Below, one piece after another: positions 52,137-61,107 of a stretch of 64,000 nt of DNA. The notes beneath the pieces were generated by a model. The model searched no databases, had not been told where the DNA came from, and saw only the letters and a program-made list of their open reading frames with translations. Every line of letters begins with the position of its first letter. Within the stretch, counting starts at the first letter, position 1. Source of the stretch: Mongoliimonas terrestris. Its GTDB lineage: Bacteria; Pseudomonadota; Alphaproteobacteria; Rhizobiales; Pleomorphomonadaceae. A program made the position numbers and the translations under genes. The stretch spans positions 91,712 to 155,711 of the forward strand of contig NZ_MSIG01000012.1 of assembly GCF_001927285.1 (NCBI RefSeq). The letters are read 5' to 3'.

Positions 52137-52451
52137 ATGACCACCCCCGCCCAACGCCGCGCCCTCGCCACCCACCGCCGCCGCACAACAGAAAAGGGTC
52201 TGGTGCGTGTGGAGGTTCGCGTGCCGAACGTCAGCGCACCGCTCATCCAACGCGTGGCAGAGCGTCTGCGCAACGACCCCGCTGCCGGTGAACGGATCGA
52301 AGCGGCGGTATTGAAGTCAGGCAGCGGACCCGCCAAGCCCGTGACCTGGGGCGAACTCCTGTCCAACCTGCCGGACGTGTCCGGCCCGGAGTACGACGAG
52401 GTCTTCGAAACAACGCGCGGCAAGTGGACGATGCGCCCTTCCGAGCTTTGA
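52137..52451 (+). CDS. Probable antitoxin of the second PIN-toxin pair
   Basis: The 104-residue basic protein (MTTPAQRRALATHRRRTTEK, then RVEVRVPNVSAPLIQRVAER) looks like a ribbon-helix-helix or related DNA-binding antitoxin, with a C-terminal tail (DEVFETTRGKWTMRPSEL) suited to toxin binding. The following PIN gene begins two bases after its stop. The start is supported by the dyad and GGGAGATCGGAG upstream. Confidence 0.72.
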   Translation: MTTPAQRRALATHRRRTTEKGLVRVEVRVPNVSAPLIQRVAERLRNDPAAGERIEAAVLKSGSGPAKPVTWGELLSNLPDVSGPEYDEVFETTRGKWTMRPSEL

Positions 52452-52452
52452 G

Positions 52453-52860
52453 GTGTACCTCATCGACACCAACGTTCTCTCGGAGGTCCGTCGCGGTTCA
52501 CGCGGCAATCCAGGCGCCGTCCGCTGGATGCTGGCCACAGACCCGGAACTGACCGTGACAAGCGTTGTCGTTCTCGCCGAACTGCTGCACGGGGTAGAGC
52601 GGCTGAGACGCCGGGATCCCACGCAGCATGCCTCACTCCTGAGCTGGTACCGCAGCATTCGACAAGGATTTGGCCCGCGCGTCTACGATGTCACGGAACC
52701 GATCGCTGTCCGTTGGGCCGAGATCATGGTCCCCGACCGCCTTCCAGATCTCGATGCCCTCATCGCCGCAACCGCCCTCGTTCACGAGTTGACCGTGGTG
52801 ACCCGAAACGTGGACGACTTCGAGCGCTGCGGGGTAAAAGTGTTCAACCCGTTCATCTGA
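52453..52860 (+). CDS. PIN-domain toxin (VapC family)
   Basis: The 135-residue protein is a typical VapC: MYLIDTNVLSEVRRG with the first Asp, TSVVVLAELLHGVERL with the central Glu, and LPDLDALIAATALVHELTVV...TRNVDDFERCGVKVFNPF with the C-terminal acidic residues. It starts at GTG 52453, directly after the antitoxin stop. This FitB-like subtype differs from the PIN toxin 3.7 kb upstream, so the two pairs are separate acquisitions, not a duplication. Confidence 0.92.
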   Translation: MYLIDTNVLSEVRRGSRGNPGAVRWMLATDPELTVTSVVVLAELLHGVERLRRRDPTQHASLLSWYRSIRQGFGPRVYDVTEPIAVRWAEIMVPDRLPDLDALIAATALVHELTVVTRNVDDFERCGVKVFNPFI

Positions 52861-53007
52861 TCGGTGAGGTATCCGCGGCCGCGTGAGGATACCCGGTGCC
52901 CCGTCTGTGGCTCACCGGTCGGACACGGTGGTCCGCCCCCTTCACTAGGATCGCTTTGTTTGCCATCGGGGTCGATCAGGTAGATAGCCCCCGATCTGCG
53001 ATCCCCC

Positions 53008-53865
53008 TCACCCGAACACCACCGTCTTCACCCCGTTCACGAACACCCGTCGCTCCACGTGCGCCTTCACGGCGCGGGCGAGCACGCGGGCTTCGATGTC
53101 GCGGCCCTTGATCATCAGCGCCTCGGCGCCGTCGGCGTGGGTCACGCGCTCGGCGTCCTGCTCTATGATCGGGCCCTCGTCGAGGTCGCCGGTCACGTAG
53201 TGGGCGGTGGCGCCGATCAGCTTCACGCCGCGGCGGTGGGCCTGGCTGTAAGGAGCGGCGCCCTTGAAGGCGGGGAGGAAGGAATGGTGGATGTTGATGG
53301 CGCGGCCGGAGATGCGCTGCGAGGCCTCGTCGGAGAGCACCTGCATATAGCGGGCGAGCACGACCAGATCGGCGCGCACCTCGTCGACGAGGGCGAACAG
53401 ACGCTCCTCCTGGGCGCGCTTGGTTTCCGGCGTCACCGGCCAGTGGTGGAAGGCGATGCCGTTGGCCTCCGCGGTTCCCCGGCTCGTCTCGTGGTTGGAG
53501 ACGATCGCCACGATCTCCACCGGCAGCGCGCCGAGGCGCGCGCGGTAGAGGAGATCCTGCAGGCAGTGGTCGAACTTCGACACCATCACGATCAGCCGCG
53601 CCTTCGCGGCGGCGTCCACCACGTCCCAGGTCATCGCGAACCGTTTGGCGACGGCGGACAGCGCGCCCTTCACGTCGCCGGCAGTGACGCCGTCGGGCGC
53701 CTGGAATAGCACACGCATGAAGAAGCGGCCGGTCTCGGCGTCGCCATACTGGTGGCTCTCCACGATGTTGCCGCCCACGTTGGCGAGCGTGGAGGCGACG
53801 CCGGCCACGATGCCCGGCTTGTCGTCGCACGAAAGGGTGAGGATGAGGCGCGGATCGGAAGACAT
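53008..53865 (-). CDS. purU: Formyltetrahydrofolate deformylase
   Basis: PurU hydrolyses 10-formyl-THF to THF and formate, balancing one-carbon units. The 285-residue protein has an N-terminal ACT domain (RLILTLSCDDKPGIVAGVAS, HQYGD) and a formyltransferase-like hydrolase domain with NIHHSFLPAFKGAAPY (His193) and TGDLDEGPIIEQD (Asp229). Length and domain order are those of PurU rather than PurN. It is divergent from pyrF across a 260-bp gap. Confidence 0.95.
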   Translation of the reverse strand: MSSDPRLILTLSCDDKPGIVAGVASTLANVGGNIVESHQYGDAETGRFFMRVLFQAPDGVTAGDVKGALSAVAKRFAMTWDVVDAAAKARLIVMVSKFDHCLQDLLYRARLGALPVEIVAIVSNHETSRGTAEANGIAFHHWPVTPETKRAQEERLFALVDEVRADLVVLARYMQVLSDEASQRISGRAINIHHSFLPAFKGAAPYSQAHRRGVKLIGATAHYVTGDLDEGPIIEQDAERVTHADGAEALMIKGRDIEARVLARAVKAHVERRVFVNGVKTVVFG

Positions 53866-54125
53866 GGGGGACGTCTTTTCTCGGCTGGTGGAGGAAAGGG
53901 GCGGCCTCTTGGCGGGTCGTCCGCCTTGTCATAGACGAAATCTCCGCGGCATTGCAGCATGGCGCAAGGATCGAAACGCCGAGGCACCTCCGTCTCGAAT
54001 CCCGGCAGGCGCAATCGGCATCGCGTCGCCGGAACCGGGCCGGTCGCGCCCCGACCTTCACGCCGCCGCCGGAACCGTCTAAGACCCCAGCGCAACCGCA
54101 CCGTCCCGCGCCTCGGAGACCGCCC

Positions 54126-54977
54126 ATGCCCGTCACCCCGTTTTCCGATCGCTTCGGCAAGCTCGCCGCCGCCCGCTCGCCGCTCTGCGTCGGCATCGAC
54201 CCGGCCCCGGAGACCCTCAAGCTCTGGGACCTGCCCTACACGGCCGAGGGCGTCAGGGTGTTCGGCCTGGAGATGGTGGAGGCGCTCGGCGACCGGATCG
54301 GCGTGTTCAAGCCGCAGGTGGCCTTCTACGAGCGGTTCGGCTGGCAGGGCCTGAAGGTCCTGGAGGAGGTGGTCCGCCACATCCGCTCGGCCGACGCCCT
54401 GGCGCTCGCCGACGTGAAGCGGATGGACATCGGCCACACCCTGGAGGCCTACGCCGCCGCCTGGCTCGGTGACGACGCCGGCCTGCCGGTGGACGCCATC
54501 ACGCTCGGCGCCTACATGGGGTCCGGGTCGCTGCGGCCCGTGGTGGCGCGGGCGATCGCCGCCGGAGCCGGCCTCTTCGTCGTGGTGCGCTCCTCCAATC
54601 CGGACGGCATCCTGCTGCAGAACGCCCGCCAGGAGGACGACCGGACGGTGGCGGACGCACTCGCCGACGACCTCACCGCCTACAACGCCAGCCACTTGAG
54701 CGGAGAAAAACTCGGCCCGGTCGGCGCCGTGGTGGGTGCGACCCTCGACGACGCGGACGCTGTCCTGGAGCGGCTCGGCACGTCGCTCATCCTGGCGCCC
54801 GGCATCGGCGCGCAGGGCGCCAGCATGAAGGACGTGCGCCAGCGGTTCGGCTCGACCGCCTGCAAGCGGACGCTCCCGACCGTCTCGCGCCAGATCGGAC
54901 ATGCCGGCCCGGCCAAGGCGCGGATCCGCGAGATGGCGGACGCGCTTCGCGACGAGGCCTTCGCGCTTCGCGGCTGA
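54126..54977 (+). CDS. pyrF: Orotidine 5'-phosphate decarboxylase, type 2
   Basis: PyrF makes UMP from OMP. The 283-residue protein is longer than the usual 230-residue type 1 enzyme and has type 2 features: PLCVGIDPAPETLKLWDLP at the N-terminus, the catalytic Asp-Lys-Asp set in LADVKRMDIG (Asp96, Lys98, Asp101), VVRSSNPDG and ILAPGIGAQGA. GGAGA precedes the ATG at 54126. The more usual glycine in KRGDIG is replaced by Met. Confidence 0.88.
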   Translation: MPVTPFSDRFGKLAAARSPLCVGIDPAPETLKLWDLPYTAEGVRVFGLEMVEALGDRIGVFKPQVAFYERFGWQGLKVLEEVVRHIRSADALALADVKRMDIGHTLEAYAAAWLGDDAGLPVDAITLGAYMGSGSLRPVVARAIAAGAGLFVVVRSSNPDGILLQNARQEDDRTVADALADDLTAYNASHLSGEKLGPVGAVVGATLDDADAVLERLGTSLILAPGIGAQGASMKDVRQRFGSTACKRTLPTVSRQIGHAGPAKARIREMADALRDEAFALRG

Positions 54978-55028
54978 TCCCGTTCCGGCCAACGCCCCCT
55001 TTCATCGACACGGATGTTCCGACCACCC

Positions 55029-56840
55029 ATGGCATCGCCTCCCGTCCTCTTCCTGAAGAACACCCGCCTGACCTTCGGGGCGACGCCCCTCCTTACCGGG
55101 GCGGACCTCGTCGTCAGCGAGGGCGACCGGATCACGCTCGTCGGCCGCAACGGCTCGGGCAAGTCGACGCTCCTGAAGATCGCCGCCGGCATGGTGGAGG
55201 CGGACGACGGCGAGCGCTTCGTCCAGCCCGGCAAGACCATCCGCTACCTGCCGCAGGAGCCGGACCTTTCCGCCTATCCGACCACGCTCGCCTATGTGGA
55301 GGCCGGCCTCGGCCCCGGCGACGAGCACTACCGGGCGCAGTATCTCCTCAACGAACTCGGCCTCACCGGCGAGGAGACGCCGGCCGGCCTCTCCGGCGGC
55401 GAGGCGCGTCGGGCGGCGCTCGCCCGGGTGCTCGCCCCGGAGCCGGACATCCTGCTCCTCGACGAGCCGACAAACCATCTGGACCTGCCCGTCATCGAGT
55501 GGCTGGAAGGCGAGTTGAAGTCGCTCCGCTCCGCCCTCGTGCTGATTTCCCACGACCGCCGCTTCCTGGAGAACCTGTCGCGCACCACGGTCTGGCTCGA
55601 CCGCGGCGTGACGCGCACCCTGGACCGGGGGTTCTCCCATTTCGAGGGTTGGCGCGACGAGGTGCTGGCGGAAGAGGAGCGCGAACTTGCAAAGCTCGAC
55701 CAGCGCATCAAGGAAGAGGAGCACTGGATGCGCTACGGCGTCACCGCCCGGCGCAAACGCAACGTCCGGCGCGTGGACCTCCTCGCCGAGATGCGCCGCC
55801 AGAAGCGCGAGCACCGGGGTCCGACCGGCGCGGTGAAGATGGAGGCCGCCCAGGCGGATGCCGGGTCCAAGCTCGTCATCGAGGCCAAGGGCGTGACCAA
55901 ACGCTACGGCGACCGGGCGATCGTGGAGGATTTCTCCATCCGCATCGGCCGCGGCGACCGCATCGGCATTCTCGGCCCGAACGGGGCCGGCAAGACCACG
56001 CTTCTGCGGATGCTCACCGGCGATCTTCTGCCGGACAGCGGGTCGGTCAAACTCGGCGTCTCGCTGGAGATGCAGACACTCGACCAGCGCCGCGCCAGCC
56101 TCGACCCGAACACCACGCTTGCCGACGCCCTCACCGACGGCAAGGGCGACTGGGTGGTGATCGGCGAGGAGAAGCGGCACGTCATCGGCTACATGAAGGA
56201 TTTCCTGTTCGCCCCGGAACAGGCCCGCACGCCCCTGTCGGCGCTCTCCGGCGGCGAGCGGGGCCGGGTGATGCTGGCCCGGGCGCTGGCGCGGCCGTCG
56301 AACCTCCTGGTGCTCGACGAGCCCACCAACGACCTGGACCTGGAAACCCTCGACCTCCTGGAGGATCTCCTCGGCGACTATGCCGGCACGGTGATCGTCG
56401 TCAGCCACGACCGCGACTTCATCGACCGGGTGGTGGCGTCCGTGGTGATGGCCGAGGGCGACGGGCGCTGGACCGAATACGCGGGCGGCTACTCGGACAT
56501 GATCGCCCAGCGCGGCCGCGGGGTCGAGGCGCGGCGCGCCGACGCTCCGGTGCGGTCGGGAAAGGCGGCGGATGCGGAGGGCCGTCCCGCGCAGAAGACC
56601 AAGGCCAAGATGTCCTTCAAGGACAAGCACGCCCTGGAGACCTTGCCGAAGCGGGTCGAGGCGCTGACCCGGCAAGCCGCAGACCTGAAGGCTGCATTGG
56701 CCGACCCGGCTCTCTATCAGGGAGGATCGTCCAGCTTTTCGGAGAAGGCTGCTGCCCTCGCCGAGATCGAAAAAGCCATAGCGGCTGCGGAGGACGAATG
56801 GCTGCGGTTGGAGATTCTGAAGGACGAATTCGGAGAATAG
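55029..56840 (+). CDS. ABC-F family ATPase (Uup-like)
   Basis: ABC-F proteins have two NBDs and no membrane domain and act on ribosomes. The product of about 603 residues has NBD1 (Walker A GRNGSGKST, LSGGEARR, LLLDEPTNHLD), a linker with many charged residues (RYGVTARRKRNVRRVDLLAE), NBD2 (GPNGAGKTT, LSGGERGR, LVLDEPTNDLD) and a C-terminal coiled coil (DLKAALADP...AEIEKAIAAAEDEWLRL). The coiled-coil tail points to Uup. An ATG at 55014 is an alternative start. It lies 51 bp after pyrF on the same strand. Confidence 0.9.
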   Translation: MASPPVLFLKNTRLTFGATPLLTGADLVVSEGDRITLVGRNGSGKSTLLKIAAGMVEADDGERFVQPGKTIRYLPQEPDLSAYPTTLAYVEAGLGPGDEHYRAQYLLNELGLTGEETPAGLSGGEARRAALARVLAPEPDILLLDEPTNHLDLPVIEWLEGELKSLRSALVLISHDRRFLENLSRTTVWLDRGVTRTLDRGFSHFEGWRDEVLAEEERELAKLDQRIKEEEHWMRYGVTARRKRNVRRVDLLAEMRRQKREHRGPTGAVKMEAAQADAGSKLVIEAKGVTKRYGDRAIVEDFSIRIGRGDRIGILGPNGAGKTTLLRMLTGDLLPDSGSVKLGVSLEMQTLDQRRASLDPNTTLADALTDGKGDWVVIGEEKRHVIGYMKDFLFAPEQARTPLSALSGGERGRVMLARALARPSNLLVLDEPTNDLDLETLDLLEDLLGDYAGTVIVVSHDRDFIDRVVASVVMAEGDGRWTEYAGGYSDMIAQRGRGVEARRADAPVRSGKAADAEGRPAQKTKAKMSFKDKHALETLPKRVEALTRQAADLKAALADPALYQGGSSSFSEKAAALAEIEKAIAAAEDEWLRLEILKDEFGE

Positions 56841-57027
56841 GTACACGATCTCCCCGACAGCCACGTCAGTACAGTGCTTTTCACACCTTCGGTAGATGTC
56901 GTAGTCATACGTAGCTGCCATGTTGCACTGCAACAGGCGGATTTAGCATTCGATGATTGAAATCTGTTCTTAATAGGTACGTGTTTCAGTTATCCCCGAT
57001 AAGAGGTGGACCCACCCTGGGGGGATC

Positions 57028-58359
57028 ATGTTCGGCCTATCCAACCGTAAGTCAGAAACGACCGCGCGCTCGTCTTCTGAGGGAACTCAAGAGTTGCGGG
57101 CGCTGGCCTCGGCGTCCGAAAAGCAGATGGAAGAAGCCCGGCAGGAACTCAGCCAACTGCGTCGTCGGCTTTCGGTGGACTTCGGGCAGACGGTCGAACT
57201 CTCGGTCAACATGAGCGAGCTCATGTGCCTGATGGCCTGGTCGAACGGCAACGTTCGCAAGCTGTCCGGCGAGACGGTCGCGATTTCCGGCGCCGTGGAG
57301 GAAATGGCGCGCACGATCCAGAACATCGCCGAACTCAGCGAGGGCGCCCAGCGCCGGTCGTCCGATGCCCGTGAACTGGTCGGCGTCGGTGCCGCCCGCG
57401 CCCAGTCCGCCGGACGCGCGATGTCGGAGATCTCCGCTGCCTTCTCCGGTCTCGACGAGCGCATGCAGATGCTCGGCAGCGCCACGGAATCCATTGGCGG
57501 CTTCGCCAAGGAAATCGAGAACATCTCCAGCCAGACCAAGCTCCTGGCGCTAAACGCCACCATCGAGGCGGCGCGCGCCGGCGAGGCCGGGCGCGGTTTC
57601 GCGGTCGTGGCGGCGGAAGTGAAGGCGCTCTCCGAGGAGACCTCCAAGACCACGGAGCTCATCCGCGGCCAGCTCAGCACGCTTGCCGACGTCATGCAGT
57701 CGATGCTCTACGCCATGGCCGAAGGCGGCGCCAAGGTGCGCGACGGCGCGGCCACCTTCGAGGCCGTGGTCAACGACATGGAAAGCATCCGCGGCTGCGT
57801 GGGTGAGGTGAACGGCTCCATCGGCTCGATCGCCACCATGCTGTCCGACCAGCACAACGCCACCGAATCGATCGCCAAGAGCCTCACCGAGATCGCCCGC
57901 CTCGCCGGCCAGAACGAGACGGACACCGCCAGCTCGGTCAACTACATCGAGAAGGCCGAGGGCATTCTCGCTCATAAGCTGGACGACGCCCGCAACCTCG
58001 GCATCTCCGGCATGAACGAGCGGCGGATGCGCGCCGACCACATGGCCTGGAAGCGTCGCCTCGCCGAAGGCCTTGTCGGCCTCAAGCCGATCGACGGCCG
58101 CAGCTTCGGCTTGAAGAACAAGCCGCTCGGCGAAGCCTTCGAGCAGGTCACCGACACGGCCGTGCGCAACGATCCGGCCTTCCGCGCCATCGGTCCGATG
58201 ACGGAGAGCATGGCCAACGATGCGGCCCGCATGGTGCAGGAGCTGTCCACCGGCAACATGGGCAAGGCCATCGACCACTATGTGTCGATGGACAAGACCT
58301 CCAGCGAAGTGATGCAGAAGCTGAGCGATCTGGTTCGCAATCTGCGCATCGAGAGCTGA
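57028..58359 (+). CDS. Soluble methyl-accepting chemotaxis protein with a degenerate CZB-like tail
   Basis: The 443-residue protein has no membrane helix. After a short coiled coil (residues 20-50) it has an MCP signalling domain whose hairpin tip reads IENISSQTKLLALNATIEAA (163-182) then RAGEAGRGFAVVAAEVKAL. The C-terminal part (DHMAWKRRLAEGLVGLKP, about 337-354) looks like the first helix of a CZB zinc-sensing domain, but the CxLGKW cysteine and the later paired histidines are missing. It should act in the cytosol on a CheA array or an array-like system. No che genes are nearby. Confidence 0.85.
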   Translation: MFGLSNRKSETTARSSSEGTQELRALASASEKQMEEARQELSQLRRRLSVDFGQTVELSVNMSELMCLMAWSNGNVRKLSGETVAISGAVEEMARTIQNIAELSEGAQRRSSDARELVGVGAARAQSAGRAMSEISAAFSGLDERMQMLGSATESIGGFAKEIENISSQTKLLALNATIEAARAGEAGRGFAVVAAEVKALSEETSKTTELIRGQLSTLADVMQSMLYAMAEGGAKVRDGAATFEAVVNDMESIRGCVGEVNGSIGSIATMLSDQHNATESIAKSLTEIARLAGQNETDTASSVNYIEKAEGILAHKLDDARNLGISGMNERRMRADHMAWKRRLAEGLVGLKPIDGRSFGLKNKPLGEAFEQVTDTAVRNDPAFRAIGPMTESMANDAARMVQELSTGNMGKAIDHYVSMDKTSSEVMQKLSDLVRNLRIES

Positions 58360-58451
58360 TCGGCCGATCGCCTTCCCCGGGAGCCTTGATCGTGCCCAAG
58401 TTGGGCGTTGAATGTCCCGCGACGTTCGACGAGATCTGAGGCTCCCGCCAC

Positions 58452-60887
58452 GTGACGCATATCGTGATCCGCCTTGCCATGGTCCTGGTCGCCGTTTTCG
58501 CCCTTTCGGGCGGGGCGGCGGCGCAAACCGTCCCGGGATTGCCGTCCGCCCTCAATCCGGCTGCCCCGTCGCCCGCCGAACCGGCCGCCGAGGCCCTTTC
58601 GGCCAAGGAGGCGGCCGAGGCGCTCATCCGGGTGCTCGACGACGACGCCGCCCGCGCCCGCCTGGTAGAGGATCTGCGCCGGCTTGCCGCCGAACCGCCC
58701 CCGGCCGCCGCAGATACGCCGCCCGCACCCGGCGTGCCGGCTGGCGAGGCCGCACCGACCGCCGAAGGCGCCCAGCCGGTTCTCGACATCACCGACGACA
58801 CGCTTGCCCGCGAACTCGGCGAGTACACCCAGACGCTCGCCCGCGAGATCTCCGATTTCGTGACCAAGATCTGGCGCGGCCTCGCCAACCTCATGCGCCT
58901 CTTCAACGGCAGCATGGAGGTTGACTGGAACCGGGTCAGCGCCGAGGTGGTGCCGCTTCTCGGTCTCGTGCTCGTCGCCTTCTTCACGCTCTACTCCCTG
59001 CGCTGGCTCGCCCAGTGGCCGCTGAACCGTCTTGCCGCCCTCAGCGCCGAGCGCCCGCAGCCGGTGCGGAAGGTCGCCTTCCTGACGATGGCGACCGCCC
59101 TCGACCTGATCATCGTCGGCCTCGCTTGGGTGGCGGCGGGCACCTACCTGGTGGCCAACACCGCCGGCACGCGCATCGATCTCATCGAAAGCCTCTTCCT
59201 CAACGCCTTCGCGCTGATCGAGGTCACCAAGGTGGTCGTCCGTGCGGTGTTTCAGCCCCGTCGGCCGGCGCTGCGCGTCTTTCCCATTTCCGATCAGACA
59301 GCCCGCTACTGGAACTGGTGGATCGCCCGCCTAATCGGCTTCCTCGGCTACGGCGTGATGCTCGTGGTGCCGATCGTCAACTCCACGATCGCCTTCGCCA
59401 TCGGCATCGGCGTTCGCCTCGCCATCGTGCTCACCGCGCTCGTCACCACCATGGTGCTCGTCCTCCGCAACCGGACGAAGGTGCGCGACGGCCTGATCGA
59501 GGCCGCGATGCTGATCCGGGGCGGCGCCCTCTCGGCCTCCCTCGCCATGGCGGCGCGCGCCTGGCACGTCGCCGTGATCGCCTACGTTCTCGTCGCATTC
59601 GCGGTCTGGGTCAGCCGACCGTTCGACGCGGTCAGCTACATGGCGACCGCCACGGTCCAGACGCTTGTCATCATCATCCTCGGCGGCGGCCTGATGAGCC
59701 TGATGTCGCGCGCCATCACCGGCGGCATCCGAATGCCGGCGGACATCAAGCGCGCCTTACCGCTGCTGGAGAACCGGCTGAATCTGCTGATCCCGAGCTT
59801 CCTCGGCGTGCTGCGCATTCTGATGTTCATCGTCGTCACGGCCGCGGTGCTCCAGGCCTGGGAGCTGATCGACGCCGCCGCCTGGATGGAGACCGAGTCC
59901 GGGCGCGCCCTGGTCGGCCGCGTGGTGACCGCGCTCATCATCGTGATCGTCGCCATGCTGATCTGGATCGCCGCCACGTCCTGGATCGAATACCGCCTCA
60001 ACCCGGCGTCCGGCCGGGTCTCAACCGCACGGGCGCGGACGCTCTTCTCCCTGTTCCGGAACGCCTTTTCCATTCTCCTCGTCGTCATCACGACCATGCT
60101 GGTGCTGTCGGAACTCGGCGTCGACATCGCCCCGCTCATCGCCGGTGCCGGTGTGCTCGGCCTTGCGGTCGGCTTCGGCTCGCAGAAGCTGGTGCAGGAC
60201 ATCATCACGGGCGCCTTCATCCAGTTCGAGAACGCGATGAACGAAGGCGACGTGGTGACGGTGTTCAACATCTCCGGCGTGGTGGAGCGGCTCACCATCC
60301 GCTCCGTCGGCCTGCGCGACGTGAACGGCGTCTACCACGTGATCCCCTTCTCGTCGGTGGACAGCGTGTCCAACGCCATGCGGGGATTCGCCTTCCATGT
60401 CGCCGACGTCTCGGTCGCCTACAAGGAGAACATCCCCGAGGTGAAGCGCTTCATGGGCATCGCCTTCGAGCGCCTGATGGGCACCCCGAACGGCGCGCAT
60501 ATCCTCGAGCCTCTGGAGATGAACGGCGTCATCCAGCTGACCGATAACGCCGTCGTCATCCGCGGGCGGATCAAGACCGTACCGGGCCAGCAGTGGGCGG
60601 TCGGGCGCGCCTACACCGAATTCGTCAAGGAGGTCTTCGACGAGAACGGCGTGGAGATCCCGTTCCCCCAGCAGACCGTCTGGTTCGGCCATCCGAAGGA
60701 CGGGCGCGAGCCGGACCTGCGCGTGGCCGCGGACGACGAGCAGACCCTCGCCCGGGAGAAACTCGCCGGCCGCGCCGAACGCCAACCGCGGCGCAAGCGC
60801 ACACCGCGCGACACCGTGGACGTTCCGGACAGCCCGGAGCGGCGCGAGATGGAGGATGTGGACGGCGACGAGGGGCTCAACCGTTGA
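58452..60887 (+). CDS. Large MscS-type mechanosensitive channel (YbiO/KefA-like)
   Basis: The 811-residue protein has a signal peptide (MVLVAVFALSGGAAA), a proline- and alanine-rich periplasmic segment, about eleven membrane helices, and the MscS core at residues about 540-730: pore helix GVDIAPLIAGAGVLGLAVGF, GSQKLVQDIITGAFIQFEN and the beta domain GDVVTVFNISGVVERLTIRS. A charged C-terminal tail follows. By family it releases solutes on hypo-osmotic shock. The start codon GTG at 58452 has no strong ribosome site, so an internal ATG (MVLVAVFALSG) is possible. Confidence 0.9.
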   Translation: MTHIVIRLAMVLVAVFALSGGAAAQTVPGLPSALNPAAPSPAEPAAEALSAKEAAEALIRVLDDDAARARLVEDLRRLAAEPPPAAADTPPAPGVPAGEAAPTAEGAQPVLDITDDTLARELGEYTQTLAREISDFVTKIWRGLANLMRLFNGSMEVDWNRVSAEVVPLLGLVLVAFFTLYSLRWLAQWPLNRLAALSAERPQPVRKVAFLTMATALDLIIVGLAWVAAGTYLVANTAGTRIDLIESLFLNAFALIEVTKVVVRAVFQPRRPALRVFPISDQTARYWNWWIARLIGFLGYGVMLVVPIVNSTIAFAIGIGVRLAIVLTALVTTMVLVLRNRTKVRDGLIEAAMLIRGGALSASLAMAARAWHVAVIAYVLVAFAVWVSRPFDAVSYMATATVQTLVIIILGGGLMSLMSRAITGGIRMPADIKRALPLLENRLNLLIPSFLGVLRILMFIVVTAAVLQAWELIDAAAWMETESGRALVGRVVTALIIVIVAMLIWIAATSWIEYRLNPASGRVSTARARTLFSLFRNAFSILLVVITTMLVLSELGVDIAPLIAGAGVLGLAVGFGSQKLVQDIITGAFIQFENAMNEGDVVTVFNISGVVERLTIRSVGLRDVNGVYHVIPFSSVDSVSNAMRGFAFHVADVSVAYKENIPEVKRFMGIAFERLMGTPNGAHILEPLEMNGVIQLTDNAVVIRGRIKTVPGQQWAVGRAYTEFVKEVFDENGVEIPFPQQTVWFGHPKDGREPDLRVAADDEQTLAREKLAGRAERQPRRKRTPRDTVDVPDSPERREMEDVDGDEGLNR

Positions 60888-61107
60888 CCTTGACCCCATT
60901 CGTCACTTGACGACATAGGAATCTCGGGGTTTCTGCTCGCCGGACCCGGCTGCCTGGGCCACACGACGGTGTCCGGTCAAACAAGCGTCATATCGTTGCC
61001 GGGTGAAAGGCCTACACCGTCGAAAAGGCCACACGCCGGCATGACTCCAGGAGCGGTCGCAACCGATCGCCCTCATCCGTGACGGCGCCAAGGAGGGTAT
61101 CGAGGTC

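Noticed and set aside
55002..56933. 643-codon minus-strand frame opposite the ABC-F gene
   Set aside because: The plus strand has complete Walker and signature motifs; the antisense frame has none.
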